Shown piece by piece: positions 17,648-28,168 of a DNA stretch of 64,000 nucleotides (the first letter of the stretch is position 1; every line of letters starts with the position of its first letter). The DNA is from Gammaproteobacteria bacterium (GTDB lineage Bacteria > Pseudomonadota > Gammaproteobacteria > SZUA-229). The stretch is taken from contig JAPHSS010000011.1 in the NCBI GenBank assembly GCA_026195255.1, positions 1-64,000 of the forward strand, given 5' to 3'. The notes under the pieces are model-generated. The model searched no databases. It was not told the DNA's origin and saw only the letters and a program-made list of their open reading frames with translations. The translations under genes and the position numbers were made by a program.

Positions 17648-17681
17648 AAAAGCTCCATTCAGGTTAAAAGCTCCATTCAGG
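17646..17681 (+). repeat. Perfect 18-bp tandem duplication plus T tract
   Basis: TTAAAAGCTCCATTCAGG is present twice in a row (17646-17663 and 17664-17681), followed by seven T residues. It directly adjoins the palindromic element. The GC-rich CGCTCTCGCTTCGCTCTCG stretch (about 17697-17715) and the dnaX promoter region follow. Confidence 0.6.
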
Positions 17682-17856
17682 TTTTTTTGTGCTTTCCGCT
17701 CTCGCTTCGCTCTCGTTTGTAAAAGATTCAAGGCATAAAATCGTTAAAACGAAGATCGTTTTCCCGGCTGAACTGTATTTGATATTCCCTAACAACTTTT
17801 CTTCACACCATGTTAAACTTAGCATCGATTTTCATAACCCCAAACAACAATAATTC

Positions 17857-19518
17857 ATGAGCTATCAGGTACTTGCACGCAAATGGCGTCCCGGCAATTT
17901 TACTGAAATGGTCGGTCAGGAGCATATTCTTCGTGCTTTGATTAATGCTCTGGATGAAGATCGTCTGCACCATGCCTATTTATTCACGGGCACCCGGGGT
18001 GTGGGCAAAACCACCATCGCCCGCATCTTTGCTAAATCACTTAACTGTGAAACGGGCATTACCTCTAAACCCTGTGGTGAGTGTGGGGCCTGTAAAGATA
18101 TAACTGATGGGCGTTTTATTGATTTAATTGAGGTTGATGCAGCATCACGCACCAAGGTTGAAGATACCCGTGAGCTTTTGGATAATGTGCAATATGCACC
18201 TACCCATGGGCGTTTCAAGGTATACCTGATAGATGAGGTGCACATGTTATCCGGGCATAGTTTTAATGCCCTGTTGAAAACATTAGAAGAGCCGCCACCG
18301 CATGTTAAGTTTTTACTGGCGACAACCGATCCGCAGAAATTACCGGTGACAATATTATCTCGCTGTTTGCAGTTTAATTTAAAACGTATGCCTGTCCCAC
18401 TCATTGATGGGCATCTTAAACACATATTGCAGCAGGAGCAGGTTGAGTTTGATGCCCCGTCCATTCGCCTTTTAGCTCATGGTGCCGATGGCTCAATGCG
18501 TGATGCATTAAGTTTATTAGATCAGGCAATTGCCTTTGGTGGTGGAAAGCTTGAACAGACTGAAGTACAGGCCATGTTGGGTTCCGTTTCCCGCGATCGG
18601 GTAATGCATATTCTCAAAGCACTGGTAGCTAATGACGCTTCTTTAATGATGAAACATGTGGACGATTTATCTGATTTGAGCCCGGATTATGCCAGTGTAT
18701 TAGCTGAGTTATTAGCCATGTTACACCAGATGGCCCTGGCTCAAAAAGTGCCTGATGCAGTGGATGAAAACCTGGTTGATCGAGAGGCTTTGCAGCAGCT
18801 GGCAACAGAGGTTACCTCTGAAGATATACAGCTTTATTATCAGGTTGGTTTAATCGGGCGCAGGGATTTACCTTTAGCACCTGACCCAAGAGCAGGGCTA
18901 GAAATGGCGTTGCTTAGAATGCTGGCATTTAAACCGTCATTAGAAGGCCGTGAAAAAAGGCCGTCAGTCGCAAATTCGCAAGCGACTAGTAGTTCGCCTA
19001 CGCCAGCTGTGACTAATGCCGCACCCGTGAAAGCGGTGCAAGCCGCCTCTACAAACTCTGTCTCAGCACCATCACCCGCGGTTTCAGTGGCGGCTTCAAC
19101 GCCAGCAGTTGAAGAACCTGGGGCGGTTATTCAGTTTGATGGTAACTGGGCCGGTCTGGTTGAGGCGCTTAACTTACGTGGCATGGTGAAGCAGCTGGCG
19201 GTAAACTGTACATTACAGGAAAAATCGTCATCAGAAGTAAAGCTTGTTCTGAATAAGGAAAATCAGCAGTTATTGAACCCTGCAATGCAGAAAAAACTTG
19301 AAGAAGCGCTGTGCACCAGTCTCCAGCAAAAATTAAAATTGCATATTGAGCTGGGAAACCAGCAGGTTGAATCACCTGCGAAAACCACGGCTCGTAATAC
19401 TGCAGAACGCCAACAGATGGCTGAAGATTCAATTCAGCATGACCCTATGGTGCAGGCGCTCAAAGAAAATTTTAATGCCGAGGTGGTTCCAAACTCGGTG
19501 AAACCCGTAAACGAATAG
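17857..19518 (+). CDS. dnaX: DNA polymerase III subunits tau (and possibly gamma)
   Basis: The 553-residue clamp-loader ATPase has Walker A GTRGVGKTT at about residue 45. The zinc-binding cysteines CETGITSKPCGECGAC, Walker B LIDEVHML and the SRC motif ILSRCLQF are present. Domain III ends near 365, followed by an Ala/Pro/Ser-rich linker (about 370-425) and a tau-specific C-terminal domain. A GAA AAA AGG run at 18952-18960, with a hairpin behind it, could give a truncated gamma form of about 377 residues. It is upstream of ybaB and recR in the standard order. Confidence 0.95.
   Translation: MSYQVLARKWRPGNFTEMVGQEHILRALINALDEDRLHHAYLFTGTRGVGKTTIARIFAKSLNCETGITSKPCGECGACKDITDGRFIDLIEVDAASRTKVEDTRELLDNVQYAPTHGRFKVYLIDEVHMLSGHSFNALLKTLEEPPPHVKFLLATTDPQKLPVTILSRCLQFNLKRMPVPLIDGHLKHILQQEQVEFDAPSIRLLAHGADGSMRDALSLLDQAIAFGGGKLEQTEVQAMLGSVSRDRVMHILKALVANDASLMMKHVDDLSDLSPDYASVLAELLAMLHQMALAQKVPDAVDENLVDREALQQLATEVTSEDIQLYYQVGLIGRRDLPLAPDPRAGLEMALLRMLAFKPSLEGREKRPSVANSQATSSSPTPAVTNAAPVKAVQAASTNSVSAPSPAVSVAASTPAVEEPGAVIQFDGNWAGLVEALNLRGMVKQLAVNCTLQEKSSSEVKLVLNKENQQLLNPAMQKKLEEALCTSLQQKLKLHIELGNQQVESPAKTTARNTAERQQMAEDSIQHDPMVQALKENFNAEVVPNSVKPVNE
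18952..18989 (+). promoter_or_regulatory. Candidate -1 frameshift site in dnaX
   Basis: Six A residues in the context GAA AAA AGG (18952-18960) are followed by a hairpin with stem AGTCGC (18966-18971) and GCGACT (18981-18986). Slipping back one base after the AAA codon leads to a TAG at 18987-18989 after ten codons. The heptamer A-AAA-AGG is weaker than the classic A-AAA-AAG. A purine-rich AGAAGG lies upstream at 18942-18947. Confidence 0.45.
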
Positions 19519-19542
19519 TCATTAATAGAAGAGAGAATAAAG

Positions 19543-19866
19543 ATGAAAGGTGGCATAGGCAATATGATGAAGCAGGCGCAAAAAATGCAGGCTGATATGC
19601 AAAAAGCGCAGGAAGAAATCGCCAATATGGAAGTTGAAGGTCAATCCGGTGGTGGAATGGTTAAAGTATTAATGAACGGTCGTCATGAAGTGCGTCGAGT
19701 TGAGCTGGATGATAGCTTGATGGAAGATGATAAAGATATGATTGAAGATTTGTTGGCGGCAGCGGTTAATGATGCGGTGCGTAAAATTGAAACTACGTCA
19801 TCTGAGAAAATGTCAGGTGTTACAGCCGGCATGAATCTACCTGGTGGAATGAAATTACCATTTTAA
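19543..19866 (+). CDS. ybaB: YbaB/EbfC nucleoid-associated protein
   Basis: The 107-residue DNA-binding protein has the family pattern: an N-terminal Met/Gln/Lys-rich amphipathic helix ([20 protein letters not shown]), the central [16 protein letters not shown] strand region, and the C-terminal [18 protein letters not shown]. It forms dimers that bind and bridge DNA. It lies 24 bp after dnaX and about 120 bp before recR, the usual dnaX-ybaB-recR arrangement. Confidence 0.95.
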   Translation: MKGGIGNMMKQAQKMQADMQKAQEEIANMEVEGQSGGGMVKVLMNGRHEVRRVELDDSLMEDDKDMIEDLLAAAVNDAVRKIETTSSEKMSGVTAGMNLPGGMKLPF

Positions 19867-19987
19867 ACTGTCATCACTTTAGTTAGTCATCAGCTGAAAT
19901 TTAAAACTTACAGAAATATTAGTTAAGATTTTAGTTTCAGCTGAAGGCGTGTGATCACGCTTTTCATACACACAATAAATATCACTA

Positions 19988-20590
19988 ATGAGCCAATCCC
20001 CCTTACTACTCCAATTAATTGAAGCGCTACGCTGCTTGCCTGGTGTTGGCCCCAAGTCGGCTCAACGTATGGCATTTCATCTGTTAGAGCGCGACCGTAA
20101 AGGCGCATCGGTTCTTGCGGATGCATTACAGCAGGCAGTTGAGCATATCGGGCATTGCTCACGGTGTCGCACTTTGTCGGAAACCGATATTTGTGGATAT
20201 TGCGCTGATAATCGGCGTAATGACGAGTTGTTATGCATAGTAGAGACACCCGCAGATGTGCTAGCTATCAATCAGGCGGCTGATTTTAATGGTAAGTATT
20301 TTGTCTTAATGGGGCATTTATCACCATTAGATGGAATAGGCCCGGGTGAACTCGGGTTAGACCTGCTGGAGCAGCGCCTTAAAGAAGGTGGCATCAAAGA
20401 GCTGATTCTGGCGACCAATCCAACGGTTGAAGGTGAAACTACAGCTCACTATATATCAGAAATGGCAGCTGAATATCAGGTGGAATCAACTCGATTAGCT
20501 CATGGTATACCCCTTGGGGGTGAGCTTGAATATATTGATGGCGGCACATTGGCTCATGCTTTTAGCGGGCGGCAAAAGTTAAAACAGTAA
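19988..20590 (+). CDS. recR: Recombination mediator RecR
   Basis: The 200-residue protein works with RecF and RecO in loading RecA at gaps. An HhH motif near the N-terminus ([20 protein letters not shown]), a four-cysteine zinc module (CSRC then CGYC) and a Toprim domain ([28 protein letters not shown]) are in order. Length is typical. A GC-rich inverted repeat (20609-20630) lies just after the stop. Confidence 0.95.
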   Translation: MSQSPLLLQLIEALRCLPGVGPKSAQRMAFHLLERDRKGASVLADALQQAVEHIGHCSRCRTLSETDICGYCADNRRNDELLCIVETPADVLAINQAADFNGKYFVLMGHLSPLDGIGPGELGLDLLEQRLKEGGIKELILATNPTVEGETTAHYISEMAAEYQVESTRLAHGIPLGGELEYIDGGTLAHAFSGRQKLKQ

Positions 20591-20608
20591 CGGCATAAAA
20601 ATTCCGAC

Positions 20609-20630
20609 TTGCGGCTAAAAATCGCCGCAA
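20609..20630. terminator. Hairpin downstream of recR
   Basis: TTGCGGC and GCCGCAA form a 7-bp stem around TAAAAATC. No uninterrupted T tract follows, so termination is possible but weakly supported. Confidence 0.4.
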
Positions 20631-20672
20631 TTGCTTGCTATACTCTTTTTATTATCAAATGAAGACCCGTTA

Positions 20673-21110
20673 ATGGAAATCGCACTATCCGGTTTAACCC
20701 GACAATTTGACTCTACTGCGTCTATTGATGCCGCAAGACAGCGTCAGCAGCAGGCATCACAACGTCAGGCATCAGCCGGGGATACTCGTGCCCGGGAGAA
20801 TCAGGCTCAGGAAAATCAGAGCCGGCTAGATCAAACTCGCGCTGAAAGTAATCAACGAACCCCTCCCAATACGGAAAATTCTCGAATTATTAATGGCGAG
20901 GTGCTTTCATCTGAAACACGGCGTATTGAAACCCGGGAAATGGCTTCTGGTCTTTTATCACGCTCTGCTAATCAGCAGCCCTCGGGACAGCCAGATAATC
21001 GCAGAATCAGTGCGCAGCAGGCAATTCAAACCTTTCAGGAAAATGAAGACCTGGTACCCGCGGGTAATCAACAACGCCAGGTGTCCGGCATAATAGATGT
21101 GTTTGTTTAA
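20673..21110 (+). CDS. Hypothetical Gln/Arg-rich protein
   Basis: The 145-residue protein has a short ordered start (MEIALSGLTRQFDS) followed by a long low-complexity segment rich in Gln, Arg, Ala and Ser, probably disordered. The C-terminus QQRQVSGIIDVFV looks ordered and ends in a hydrophobic strand. No signal peptide or TM is seen. I chose the ATG at 20673 over an in-frame 20631 start, whose extra residues look like untranslated DNA. Composition and the C-terminal V-(D)-V end loosely recall the small proteins at 57028 and 57316. Function unknown. Confidence 0.55.
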   Translation: MEIALSGLTRQFDSTASIDAARQRQQQASQRQASAGDTRARENQAQENQSRLDQTRAESNQRTPPNTENSRIINGEVLSSETRRIETREMASGLLSRSANQQPSGQPDNRRISAQQAIQTFQENEDLVPAGNQQRQVSGIIDVFV

Positions 21111-21265
21111 CCCTGTTCAGCATAATTGATTTTATATCCTCACTGAAAAAAGCCATCTAATTTGGCTAAAACAATAAGTTTTATAAAAGAGTGATTGGAC
21201 CGCGCGTAATCAATCTTTATCGTTTTTCCTATATAATCATCAAATACTTAAAATAAGGACAAATG

Positions 21266-21610
21266 ATGAGCGAGTGTATTTTCTGTAAAATTATAAATGG
21301 TGATATTCCAGCTGATATTCTTTATCAGGATGATGATGTGCTTGCCTTTCGAGATTTGAGCCCTCAGGCTCCGGTGCATTTTTTAGTGATTCCCAAAAAG
21401 CATATTTCAACCATTAATGACATTCAGCTTGACGATACGGCTTTGATTGGTAAATTATTTCTTGCTGCAAAAATGCTGGCAAAACAGGAACAGATGGATG
21501 AATCCGGTTATCGTTGTGTGATGAATTGCAATGATGATGGTGGGCAAACTGTTCACCATATCCATCTGCATGTTTTAGGCAAACGGCAAATGACATGGCC
21601 TCCAGGGTGA
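21266..21610 (+). CDS. HIT-family nucleotide phosphoramidase (HinT-like)
   Basis: The 114-residue hydrolase has the family start CIFCKIINGDIPADILYQDD and the catalytic histidine triad VHHIHLHVLG near the C-terminus. HinT enzymes hydrolyse adenosine phosphoramidates and acyl adenylates. Tandem ATGs at 21263 and 21266 follow an AAGGAC ribosome site; either may be used. It is a single gene. Confidence 0.92.
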   Translation: MSECIFCKIINGDIPADILYQDDDVLAFRDLSPQAPVHFLVIPKKHISTINDIQLDDTALIGKLFLAAKMLAKQEQMDESGYRCVMNCNDDGGQTVHHIHLHVLGKRQMTWPPG

Positions 21611-21842
21611 GTAGGGCAACCAGGCCGAAGGCCTGAGCTTTTGCCCATAGCTCCATGGTTCAGGGGCAACAATTGTGGCGATAGCCGGATAAGCTTTTCT
21701 GTGCCCATGTGTAAACACAGCCAGTTAATATTTACCCAGTAAATGTTTTAAGCCTGTTAATTATGTCTCTCTTGCTTTTTGTGTAACAATCAGTAATATT
21801 CACGCCTCTTTAAGTATCTAATCATTGCTTAACAGAGATAAT

Positions 21843-21918
21843 GCACCCTTAACTCAGTTGGTAGAGTGCTTCCATGACATGGAAGAAGTCGTTGGTTCAA
21901 GTCCAACAGGGTGCACCA
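21843..21918 (+). tRNA. tRNA-Val(GAC)
   Basis: A 76-nt tRNA with acceptor stem GCACCCT/AGGGTGC, discriminator A and encoded CCA. D arm ACTC-AGTTGGTA-GAGT, anticodon stem CTTCC/GGAAG with loop ATGACAT (anticodon GAC, valine GUC/GUU), and T arm GTTGG-TTCAAGT-CCAAC. Confidence 0.95.
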
Positions 21919-22130
21919 TTTTCTTCATTGATGAATTCACATTGATGATTTTCTCGGCAGATTCTGGCTCTATTTTTAGACGTCTAACGAATAGAACTAG
22001 ACTATCAATTGTGATTTATTACCCAATACCAGACTTCATATTTTCAATTCGCTTTACTTTACTGTAAATTACTCTTTAATTTATTTTTGAACCTGTAACA
22101 ATGAACTTCGCAATCATGAACCTTGTAAAA

Positions 22131-22820
22131 ATGAAAAAACAGCTATTTATCATACTATTACCTGTCGTTTTATCTTTATCTATTACGCCATTATCGGCGA
22201 AAACTATTCAATATGTGAGTGATGATTTAACTATACCAATGAGATCGGGAACGACTACCGGTCATAAAATTTTAAAGTTTTTAAATAGTGGTATGGCAGT
22301 TGAGGTTGTTGAAATAACGGATGACGAAAAACATTCACTCGTGGTTCCTGTTGATGATGCCTCAAAAACAGGCTGGGTTGAAACGCGTTTACTTATGAAT
22401 AATAAGAGTGCCCGTGATCAACTGGTTGTTGAGAAGAAGAGAAATCAGTCTATTAAAACAACACTAAGTGATTTAAAAAAAGAACTGGCTGAAAGCAAGA
22501 GTCAGAATAATGAATTACAGAATATTCAGAATGAGTTAGAAAATAAAATTAAAAGCTTACAGACTACTCTGACCAGCTTACGAAAAAATGCATCTGACCC
22601 TATTCGTATCGCAGATGAAAATGAGCAGTTAAAACAACAACTGACAAGTGTTAAATTGAAACTGAATAAATTGACTCAGCAGAACATTATACTTGGTGAT
22701 CAAAATATCAAACAATGGTTTCTAATCGGCGGGGCTGTTTCCATGGGTAGTTTGATTTTTGGCATCGTGTTAACACGAATTCGCTGGAGGAAGAAAGAAA
22801 GCTGGGGTGCGAATTACTAA
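22131..22820 (+). CDS. YgiM/TIGR04211-like SH3-domain membrane protein
   Basis: The protein (about 229 residues) has a signal peptide (IILLPVVLSLSITPLSA) and a bacterial SH3 domain of about 65 residues (PMRSGTTTGHKILKFLNSG, GWVETRLL). A long coiled coil (about 95-190) is followed by one C-terminal TM helix (about 198-218) and a basic cytoplasmic end RIRWRKKE. This is the architecture of the YgiM/TIGR04211 family, an envelope protein of uncertain role. ATG choices at 22101, 22116 and 22131 are in frame; I prefer 22131 because it gives a normal signal peptide. Confidence 0.8.
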   Translation: MKKQLFIILLPVVLSLSITPLSAKTIQYVSDDLTIPMRSGTTTGHKILKFLNSGMAVEVVEITDDEKHSLVVPVDDASKTGWVETRLLMNNKSARDQLVVEKKRNQSIKTTLSDLKKELAESKSQNNELQNIQNELENKIKSLQTTLTSLRKNASDPIRIADENEQLKQQLTSVKLKLNKLTQQNIILGDQNIKQWFLIGGAVSMGSLIFGIVLTRIRWRKKESWGANY

Positions 22821-23418
22821 TCATCTTCACCGTTCTACAGGTGTAAAGAATGATTAAGGTTTTAGCGTTTTTCGTGCTGGTATTCAATAACTTGTAAGGC
22901 GTGTGTCATAACAGTAAATGATGTGATTAACATGCCTGATGTTGATATTAAAAACCATCCACTGCGTATTAATTATTTACATCATGAGTCTTTCAACAGA
23001 CTCTAATGTCGGGCTTTTCGGATGTTTTCTGGATTATTCGTAAAGCCGCCTTTCTAAACAAAGACATATTTAAAACATGAAAGTAAGAATCTGTCATCGT
23101 TCTTATTATTAAACTCATATTTAACTTTTATTTTGTTGTTTTATTTAATGTCATATCGTTAGCCTGTTCGGCTTATGCCTTACACATAATGCTGTGATTA
23201 ATGAAAAATATGACTGCTCTTCGTTTATTGCATTAAAGAAGAAATAATTAGACAAATCAAGGTAATAGAATAAAAATCAATTGTAATCTCGGTATAGTCT
23301 GGCTAGACTCTGCTGTCTTAAATTCTTAATTAACTCTGTTTAATTCGCCTTTAGTATGGGGGATTAAATAAAACACGTGACCTTACGTATGGGCCACCAC
23401 TGAAACCAGGAGCATACA
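22821..23418. other. Long intergenic region upstream of thrS
   Basis: Almost 600 bp without a supported gene, much longer than needed for a promoter. Only frames of up to about 24 codons were noticed. The 80 bp before thrS (TATGGGGGATTAAATA, GGGCCACCACTG) could hold a thrS leader or autoregulatory operator, but I cannot show a tRNA-Thr-like fold by eye. Confidence 0.35.
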
Positions 23419-25344
23419 ATGCCTGTTATTACTTTGCCTGACGGTAGTCAGCGTACTTTTTCATCTCCCGTATCTGTTTATGACGTAGCTGCCGAAATCG
23501 GTCCGGGTTTAGCTAAAGCCACATTAGCCGGAAAGGTTAACGGCGAAATGGTTGATGCCTCATATATTATGCAGGAGGACTCCAGTCTTTCAATTATTAC
23601 TGATAAAAATGAAGAAGGTCTGGAGGTTATTCGCCACTCTACAGCTCACTTATTGGCGCAGGCAGTTAAGCAGCTTTATCCATCGGCTCAAATTACCATT
23701 GGCCCGGTGATTGATGATGGGTTCTTTTATGATATTGATTATGAAGAAAGCTTTGGTCCTGAAGATTTAGAAAAAATCGAAAAGAAAATGGCGCAACTGG
23801 CCAAAGAAAATTTTAAAATTACACGTTCTGTTAAAACAAGAGATGAAGCGGTTAAGTTTTTCCGAGATCTGGGTGAAGAGTACAAAGCTCAGATAATTGA
23901 AGATATTCCAGCAGACCAGCAACTGTCCTTATATACGCAGGGTGAATTCACAGATCTGTGTCGTGGCCCACACCTGCCAGCTACCGGTAAAATTAAGGCG
24001 TTTAAACTAACAAAACTGGCAGGTGCTTACTGGCGTGGTGATTCAAATAATAAGATGCTGCAGCGTATTTACGGCACGGCCTGGCCCGACAAAAAACAGC
24101 TTAAAGCTTATTTAAAACGTATTGAAGAAGCTGAAAAACGAGATCACCGTAAAATTGGTAAAGCTTTAGGGTTATTTCATACGCAGGAAGAAGCACCGGG
24201 TATGGTGTTCTGGCATAAAGATGGCTGGGATTTAAACCTGACTATTCAGGATTATATTCGTAAACGTTTACGTGATCATGATTATCAGGAAATTAATACA
24301 CCACAGGTGGTTGATCGTAGCTTGTGGGAAAAATCAGGCCACTGGGATAAATTCAGTGAAATGATGTTTACGACACATTCTGAGAATAGAGATTACGCGG
24401 TTAAACCGATGAACTGCCCGTGTCATATTCAGGTGTTTAATCAGGGTTTGAAGTCATATCGTGATTTGCCTCTGCGTTTAGCCGAATTTGGTTCGTGTCA
24501 TCGAAATGAACCATCGGGTACCTTGCATGGCCTAATGCGGGTTAGAAATTTTGTGCAGGATGATGCGCATATTTTTTGTACTGATGAGCAGTTACAGGAT
24601 GAAGTATCGGATTTTATCGATCTGACATATGACGTATATAAAGACTTCGGTTTCGATAATATTGAAATTGCCCTGTCTACCCGTCCCGAGGAGCGAGTGG
24701 GTTCTGATGAAGTATGGGATCAGGCTGAGAAAGCGCTGGCAGATGCACTCGACTCAAAAGGTATTGAGTATAAAGTGCAGCCGGGTGAGGGTGCTTTTTA
24801 TGGCCCGAAAATTGAGTTCACATTAAAAGACTGTCTAGAGCGAGGCTGGCAATGTGGAACCATGCAGGTTGATTTCTCAATGCCTGGCCGTTTAGACGCA
24901 CAATATGTTGCAGAAGATGGTAATCGAAAGGTGCCGGTTATGTTACACCGGGCTATTTTGGGTTCAGTTGAACGATTTATCGGTATTTTGATTGAGCATT
25001 ATGAGGGCAAGTTTCCACTGTGGTTGAGCCCCCAACATGCAGTAATTTTGAATATTACGGACAAACAGGCCGGATTTGCGAAAAAAGTTGAAGAAATATT
25101 GCATAAACGTGGATTTAAGGTCACGTCGGACTTGAGAAATGAGAAGGTAGGCTTTAAAATCCGCGAGCATACTTTAGCGCGTGTCCCCTATATGTTGGTA
25201 ATTGGGGACCGTGAATTAGAAACAGAAAGTGTGACCGTGCGTTCTCGAAGCGGTGAGGATCTTGGCAGTATGAGCATAGACGCTTTTGCTGACCACCTTA
25301 CAGACGCCATCGAAAATCACGATCTCACTATTTCGGAGGAATAA
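23419..25344 (+). CDS. thrS: Threonyl-tRNA synthetase
   Basis: The 641-residue class II synthetase contains the N-terminal TGS domain ([14 protein letters not shown]). The editing domain has its HSTAHLLAQ and TDLCRGPH metal/catalytic residues. The catalytic core shows NCPCH and motif 2 [11 protein letters not shown], and the C-terminal anticodon-binding domain is complete. A good ribosome site (CCAGGAG) precedes the ATG. It heads the thrS-infC-rpmI-rplT block with only three bases between its stop codon and the proposed infC start. Confidence 0.97.
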   Translation: MPVITLPDGSQRTFSSPVSVYDVAAEIGPGLAKATLAGKVNGEMVDASYIMQEDSSLSIITDKNEEGLEVIRHSTAHLLAQAVKQLYPSAQITIGPVIDDGFFYDIDYEESFGPEDLEKIEKKMAQLAKENFKITRSVKTRDEAVKFFRDLGEEYKAQIIEDIPADQQLSLYTQGEFTDLCRGPHLPATGKIKAFKLTKLAGAYWRGDSNNKMLQRIYGTAWPDKKQLKAYLKRIEEAEKRDHRKIGKALGLFHTQEEAPGMVFWHKDGWDLNLTIQDYIRKRLRDHDYQEINTPQVVDRSLWEKSGHWDKFSEMMFTTHSENRDYAVKPMNCPCHIQVFNQGLKSYRDLPLRLAEFGSCHRNEPSGTLHGLMRVRNFVQDDAHIFCTDEQLQDEVSDFIDLTYDVYKDFGFDNIEIALSTRPEERVGSDEVWDQAEKALADALDSKGIEYKVQPGEGAFYGPKIEFTLKDCLERGWQCGTMQVDFSMPGRLDAQYVAEDGNRKVPVMLHRAILGSVERFIGILIEHYEGKFPLWLSPQHAVILNITDKQAGFAKKVEEILHKRGFKVTSDLRNEKVGFKIREHTLARVPYMLVIGDRELETESVTVRSRSGEDLGSMSIDAFADHLTDAIENHDLTISEE

Positions 25345-25347
25345 AAC

Positions 25348-25875
25348 ATCGCAGCTGATAAGAAAAAAACTCTCATAAATGACAAGATCCCTTATCCTGA
25401 AGTCAGGGTAATTGATGATGAAGGAGAGCAGCTCGGCATTATGACGCCTGCTGATGCAATAGCAAAAGCAAGTGCCTCAGGCCTGGATTTGGTAGAAGTA
25501 TCACCAAATGCGAAACCTCCCGTTTGCCGAATCATGGATTACGGCAAGTTCAAGTTTGAAGCGAAGAAGCAGAAAAACGCGAACAAGAAGAAAACCAAGC
25601 AGGTACAGGTGAAGGAAATTAAATTCCGTCCGCGTACCGAAGAAGGTGATTACAAGACTAAAACACGTAAATTACGTGAGTTTTTAGAGAAGGGCGACAA
25701 GATCAAAGTAACATTACGTTACCGTGGTCGTGAATTTGCCCATCAGGAACTGGGTCTGGACTTACTGAAACGAGTGGCTGCTGATCTTGATGAGTTTGGT
25801 ATTGTAGACCAGATGCCTAAGATGGAAGGTCGTCAAATGGTGATGATGATGTCACCTAAGAAGGCAAAAGCCTAA
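25348..25875 (+). CDS. infC: Translation initiation factor IF-3, AUC start codon
   Basis: The 175-residue factor prevents premature subunit joining and proofreads start codons. The N-terminal domain ([20 protein letters not shown]) is in frame only if translation starts well before the first ATG at 25441. ATC at 25348 lies seven bases after a strong GGAGGA (25335-25340) and gives the normal family length and N-terminus. Rare AUU/AUC starts in infC are known to permit autoregulation by IF-3. The C-terminal domain ([20 protein letters not shown]) is complete. Confidence 0.92.
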   Translation: MAADKKKTLINDKIPYPEVRVIDDEGEQLGIMTPADAIAKASASGLDLVEVSPNAKPPVCRIMDYGKFKFEAKKQKNANKKKTKQVQVKEIKFRPRTEEGDYKTKTRKLREFLEKGDKIKVTLRYRGREFAHQELGLDLLKRVAADLDEFGIVDQMPKMEGRQMVMMMSPKKAKA

Positions 25876-25882
25876 AAGATTT

Positions 25883-25976
25883 GCCACAGAGACACGGAGA
25901 ACACAGAGAGTTTTTTGTAATTAAGCTTAGCTTGATGACAAAATAAAAAACTCTGTGACCTCCGTGTCTCTGTGGC
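25883..25976. repeat. Long inverted repeat between infC and rpmI
   Basis: GCCACAGAGACACGGAGA with its continuation to 25916 pairs imperfectly with 25945-25976 (ACCTCCGTGTCTCTGTGGC). The arms are over 30 bp around a loop of about 28 bp. This CACAGAGACACGGAG type is a widespread intergenic palindrome. Related GGCACGGAG sequence occurs at about 62691. It could attenuate transcription into rpmI. Confidence 0.6.
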
Positions 25977-25984
25977 TAAGATGT

Positions 25985-26111
25985 GTTCACCAGGTTCATA
26001 GCTACGTAGTAGTGAAATACCGGAAATAATCACCCCGAAGCCGCTACCAGGTAGTTATAAACATGGTGGTAGGTACTGGGTCCTTTTTAAGAATTATTTT
26101 GGAGCAATATA
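25985..26111 (+). promoter_or_regulatory. Candidate rpmI leader (L20 autoregulation)
   Basis: The 127-bp spacer before rpmI contains a self-complementary CTACC-A-GGTAG segment (about 26044-26054) and further GGTAGG/CCAG pairing possibilities. L20 represses rpmI-rplT by binding leader RNA in other bacteria. I cannot confirm a matching fold, so this is a position-based suggestion. Confidence 0.25.
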
Positions 26112-26309
26112 ATGCCTAAGATGAAAACAAATCGCGGCGCTGCAAAGCGTTTCCGCAAAAACGGCTCTGGCGGCTTTAAACGTGGCAAGTCATTCCGTCG
26201 TCATATCTTGACCAAAAAATCGACTAAGCGTAAGCGTCATCTACGTGAACCTTCACAAGTAGCTAAGTGCGATTCTCGCATGGTTAGCCGCATGTTACCT
26301 TACTTATAG
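26112..26309 (+). CDS. rpmI: Ribosomal protein bL35
   Basis: The 65-residue, highly basic protein shows the full family sequence pattern ([41 protein letters not shown]). It is a component of the large ribosomal subunit. A GGAGC ribosome site precedes the start. It is 11 bp upstream of rplT. Confidence 0.98.
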   Translation: MPKMKTNRGAAKRFRKNGSGGFKRGKSFRRHILTKKSTKRKRHLREPSQVAKCDSRMVSRMLPYL

Positions 26310-26320
26310 GAGTCTGAATA

Positions 26321-26683
26321 ATGGCAAGAGTTAAACGTGGTGTTCAGGCGAGAGCTAATCACAAGAAAGTAATGAAGAAGGCTAAAGGTTATTACGGAGC
26401 ACGTAGTCGTGTTTATCGTGTAGCTCATCAGGCCGTAATTAAAGCAGGTCAATACGCATACCGTGACCGTCGTGTTAAGAAACGTGAGTTCCGTAAATTA
26501 TGGATCACTCGTATTAATGCAGCAGCACGTATGTTTGACATGTCATACAGTCGTTTCATTAACGGTTTAAGCAAAGCTGAAATCGATCTTGATCGTAAAG
26601 TACTGGCTGACATCGCTGTGCATGATATTGACGCATTTGGTCAATTAGTAGATGCAGCAAAAGCCGGCCTGGCTAAGTCGTAA
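26321..26683 (+). CDS. rplT: Ribosomal protein bL20
   Basis: The 120-residue protein matches bL20 throughout ([52 protein letters not shown]). It is needed for early 50S assembly and is typically the autogenous repressor of this operon. The stop codon overlaps the first base of a palindromic element (26682-26799). Confidence 0.98.
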   Translation: MARVKRGVQARANHKKVMKKAKGYYGARSRVYRVAHQAVIKAGQYAYRDRRVKKREFRKLWITRINAAARMFDMSYSRFINGLSKAEIDLDRKVLADIAVHDIDAFGQLVDAAKAGLAKS

Positions 26684-26799
26684 CTACTCAGCTCACCACT
26701 GGCTGACTTCATATCTTCGTTAAAAAATGGTCACTTACCTGTGTAAGCTCACATTTTTCGCCTTGATCTGAAGCCAGCCAGCGGCAAACCTGAGCAGTT
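26682..26799. repeat. Palindromic element, copy 2 (downstream of rplT)
   Basis: Outermost stem AACTACTCAG (26682-26691) pairs with CTGAGCAGTT (26790-26799). The next stem CTGGCTG-CTTC pairs with GAAGCCAGCCAG. The core CTTCGTTAAAAAATGGTCAC, TTACCTGTGTAAGCTCAC and ATTTTTCGCCTTGATCTG matches copies at 17531 and 54608. Stem sequences differ between copies but keep pairing. Confidence 0.7.
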
Positions 26800-26814
26800 A
26801 CTTCAAGTTATACT

Positions 26815-26846
26815 AAAGGGAAAGGCCATGGTCTTTCCCTTTTTTA
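26815..26846 (+). terminator. Intrinsic terminator after rplT
   Basis: AAAGGGAAAG and CTTTCCCTTT form a 10-bp stem around GCCATGGT and are followed by T residues. It ends the thrS-rplT transcription unit before pheS. Confidence 0.8.
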
Positions 26847-26850
26847 TGTG

Positions 26851-26932
26851 CAGGACGTACGGTATTTTGAAAATGCAGGAGCAATTTTTGTGTACAGGAC
26901 GTATGGTATTTTGAAAATGCAGGAGCAATTTT
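26851..26932 (+). repeat. Tandem direct repeat before pheS
   Basis: Two 38-bp copies starting CAGGACGTACGGTATTTTGA (26851) and CAGGACGTATGGTATTTTGA (26895), period 44 bp, differing by one base. They lie between the rplT terminator and pheS. No role is evident. Confidence 0.65.
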
Positions 26933-26967
26933 CAAAGCAAAGCATTAAAAAATAAACAGATTCCGTC

Positions 26968-26987
26968 ATTCCTGCGAAGGCAGGAAT
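26968..26987. repeat. REP-like hairpin
   Basis: ATTCCTGC-GAAG-GCAGGAAT, an 8-bp stem with a 4-base loop, flanked by CGTC and CCAG. This matches a very widespread class of dispersed palindromes (CGTCATTCCTGCGAAGGCAG type). Confidence 0.6.
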
Positions 26988-27056
26988 CCAGTGACTTTGA
27001 AAGTGCAATGAAGCTGGATTTTGGTGAAAATTAAAATGACACATTTCAAAACATAA

Positions 27057-28091
<1,035 letters not shown>

Positions 28092-28168
28092 TAAAAAAGA
28101 TAAACAGTCTCGTTATTTCTGTGTAGGCAGTAAGACGAAGATAAATTATAAATAAATGTCGTTATCTT

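Noticed and set aside
21825-22067. 80-codon frame over tRNA-Val
   Set aside because: It includes the tRNA gene and has no independent support.
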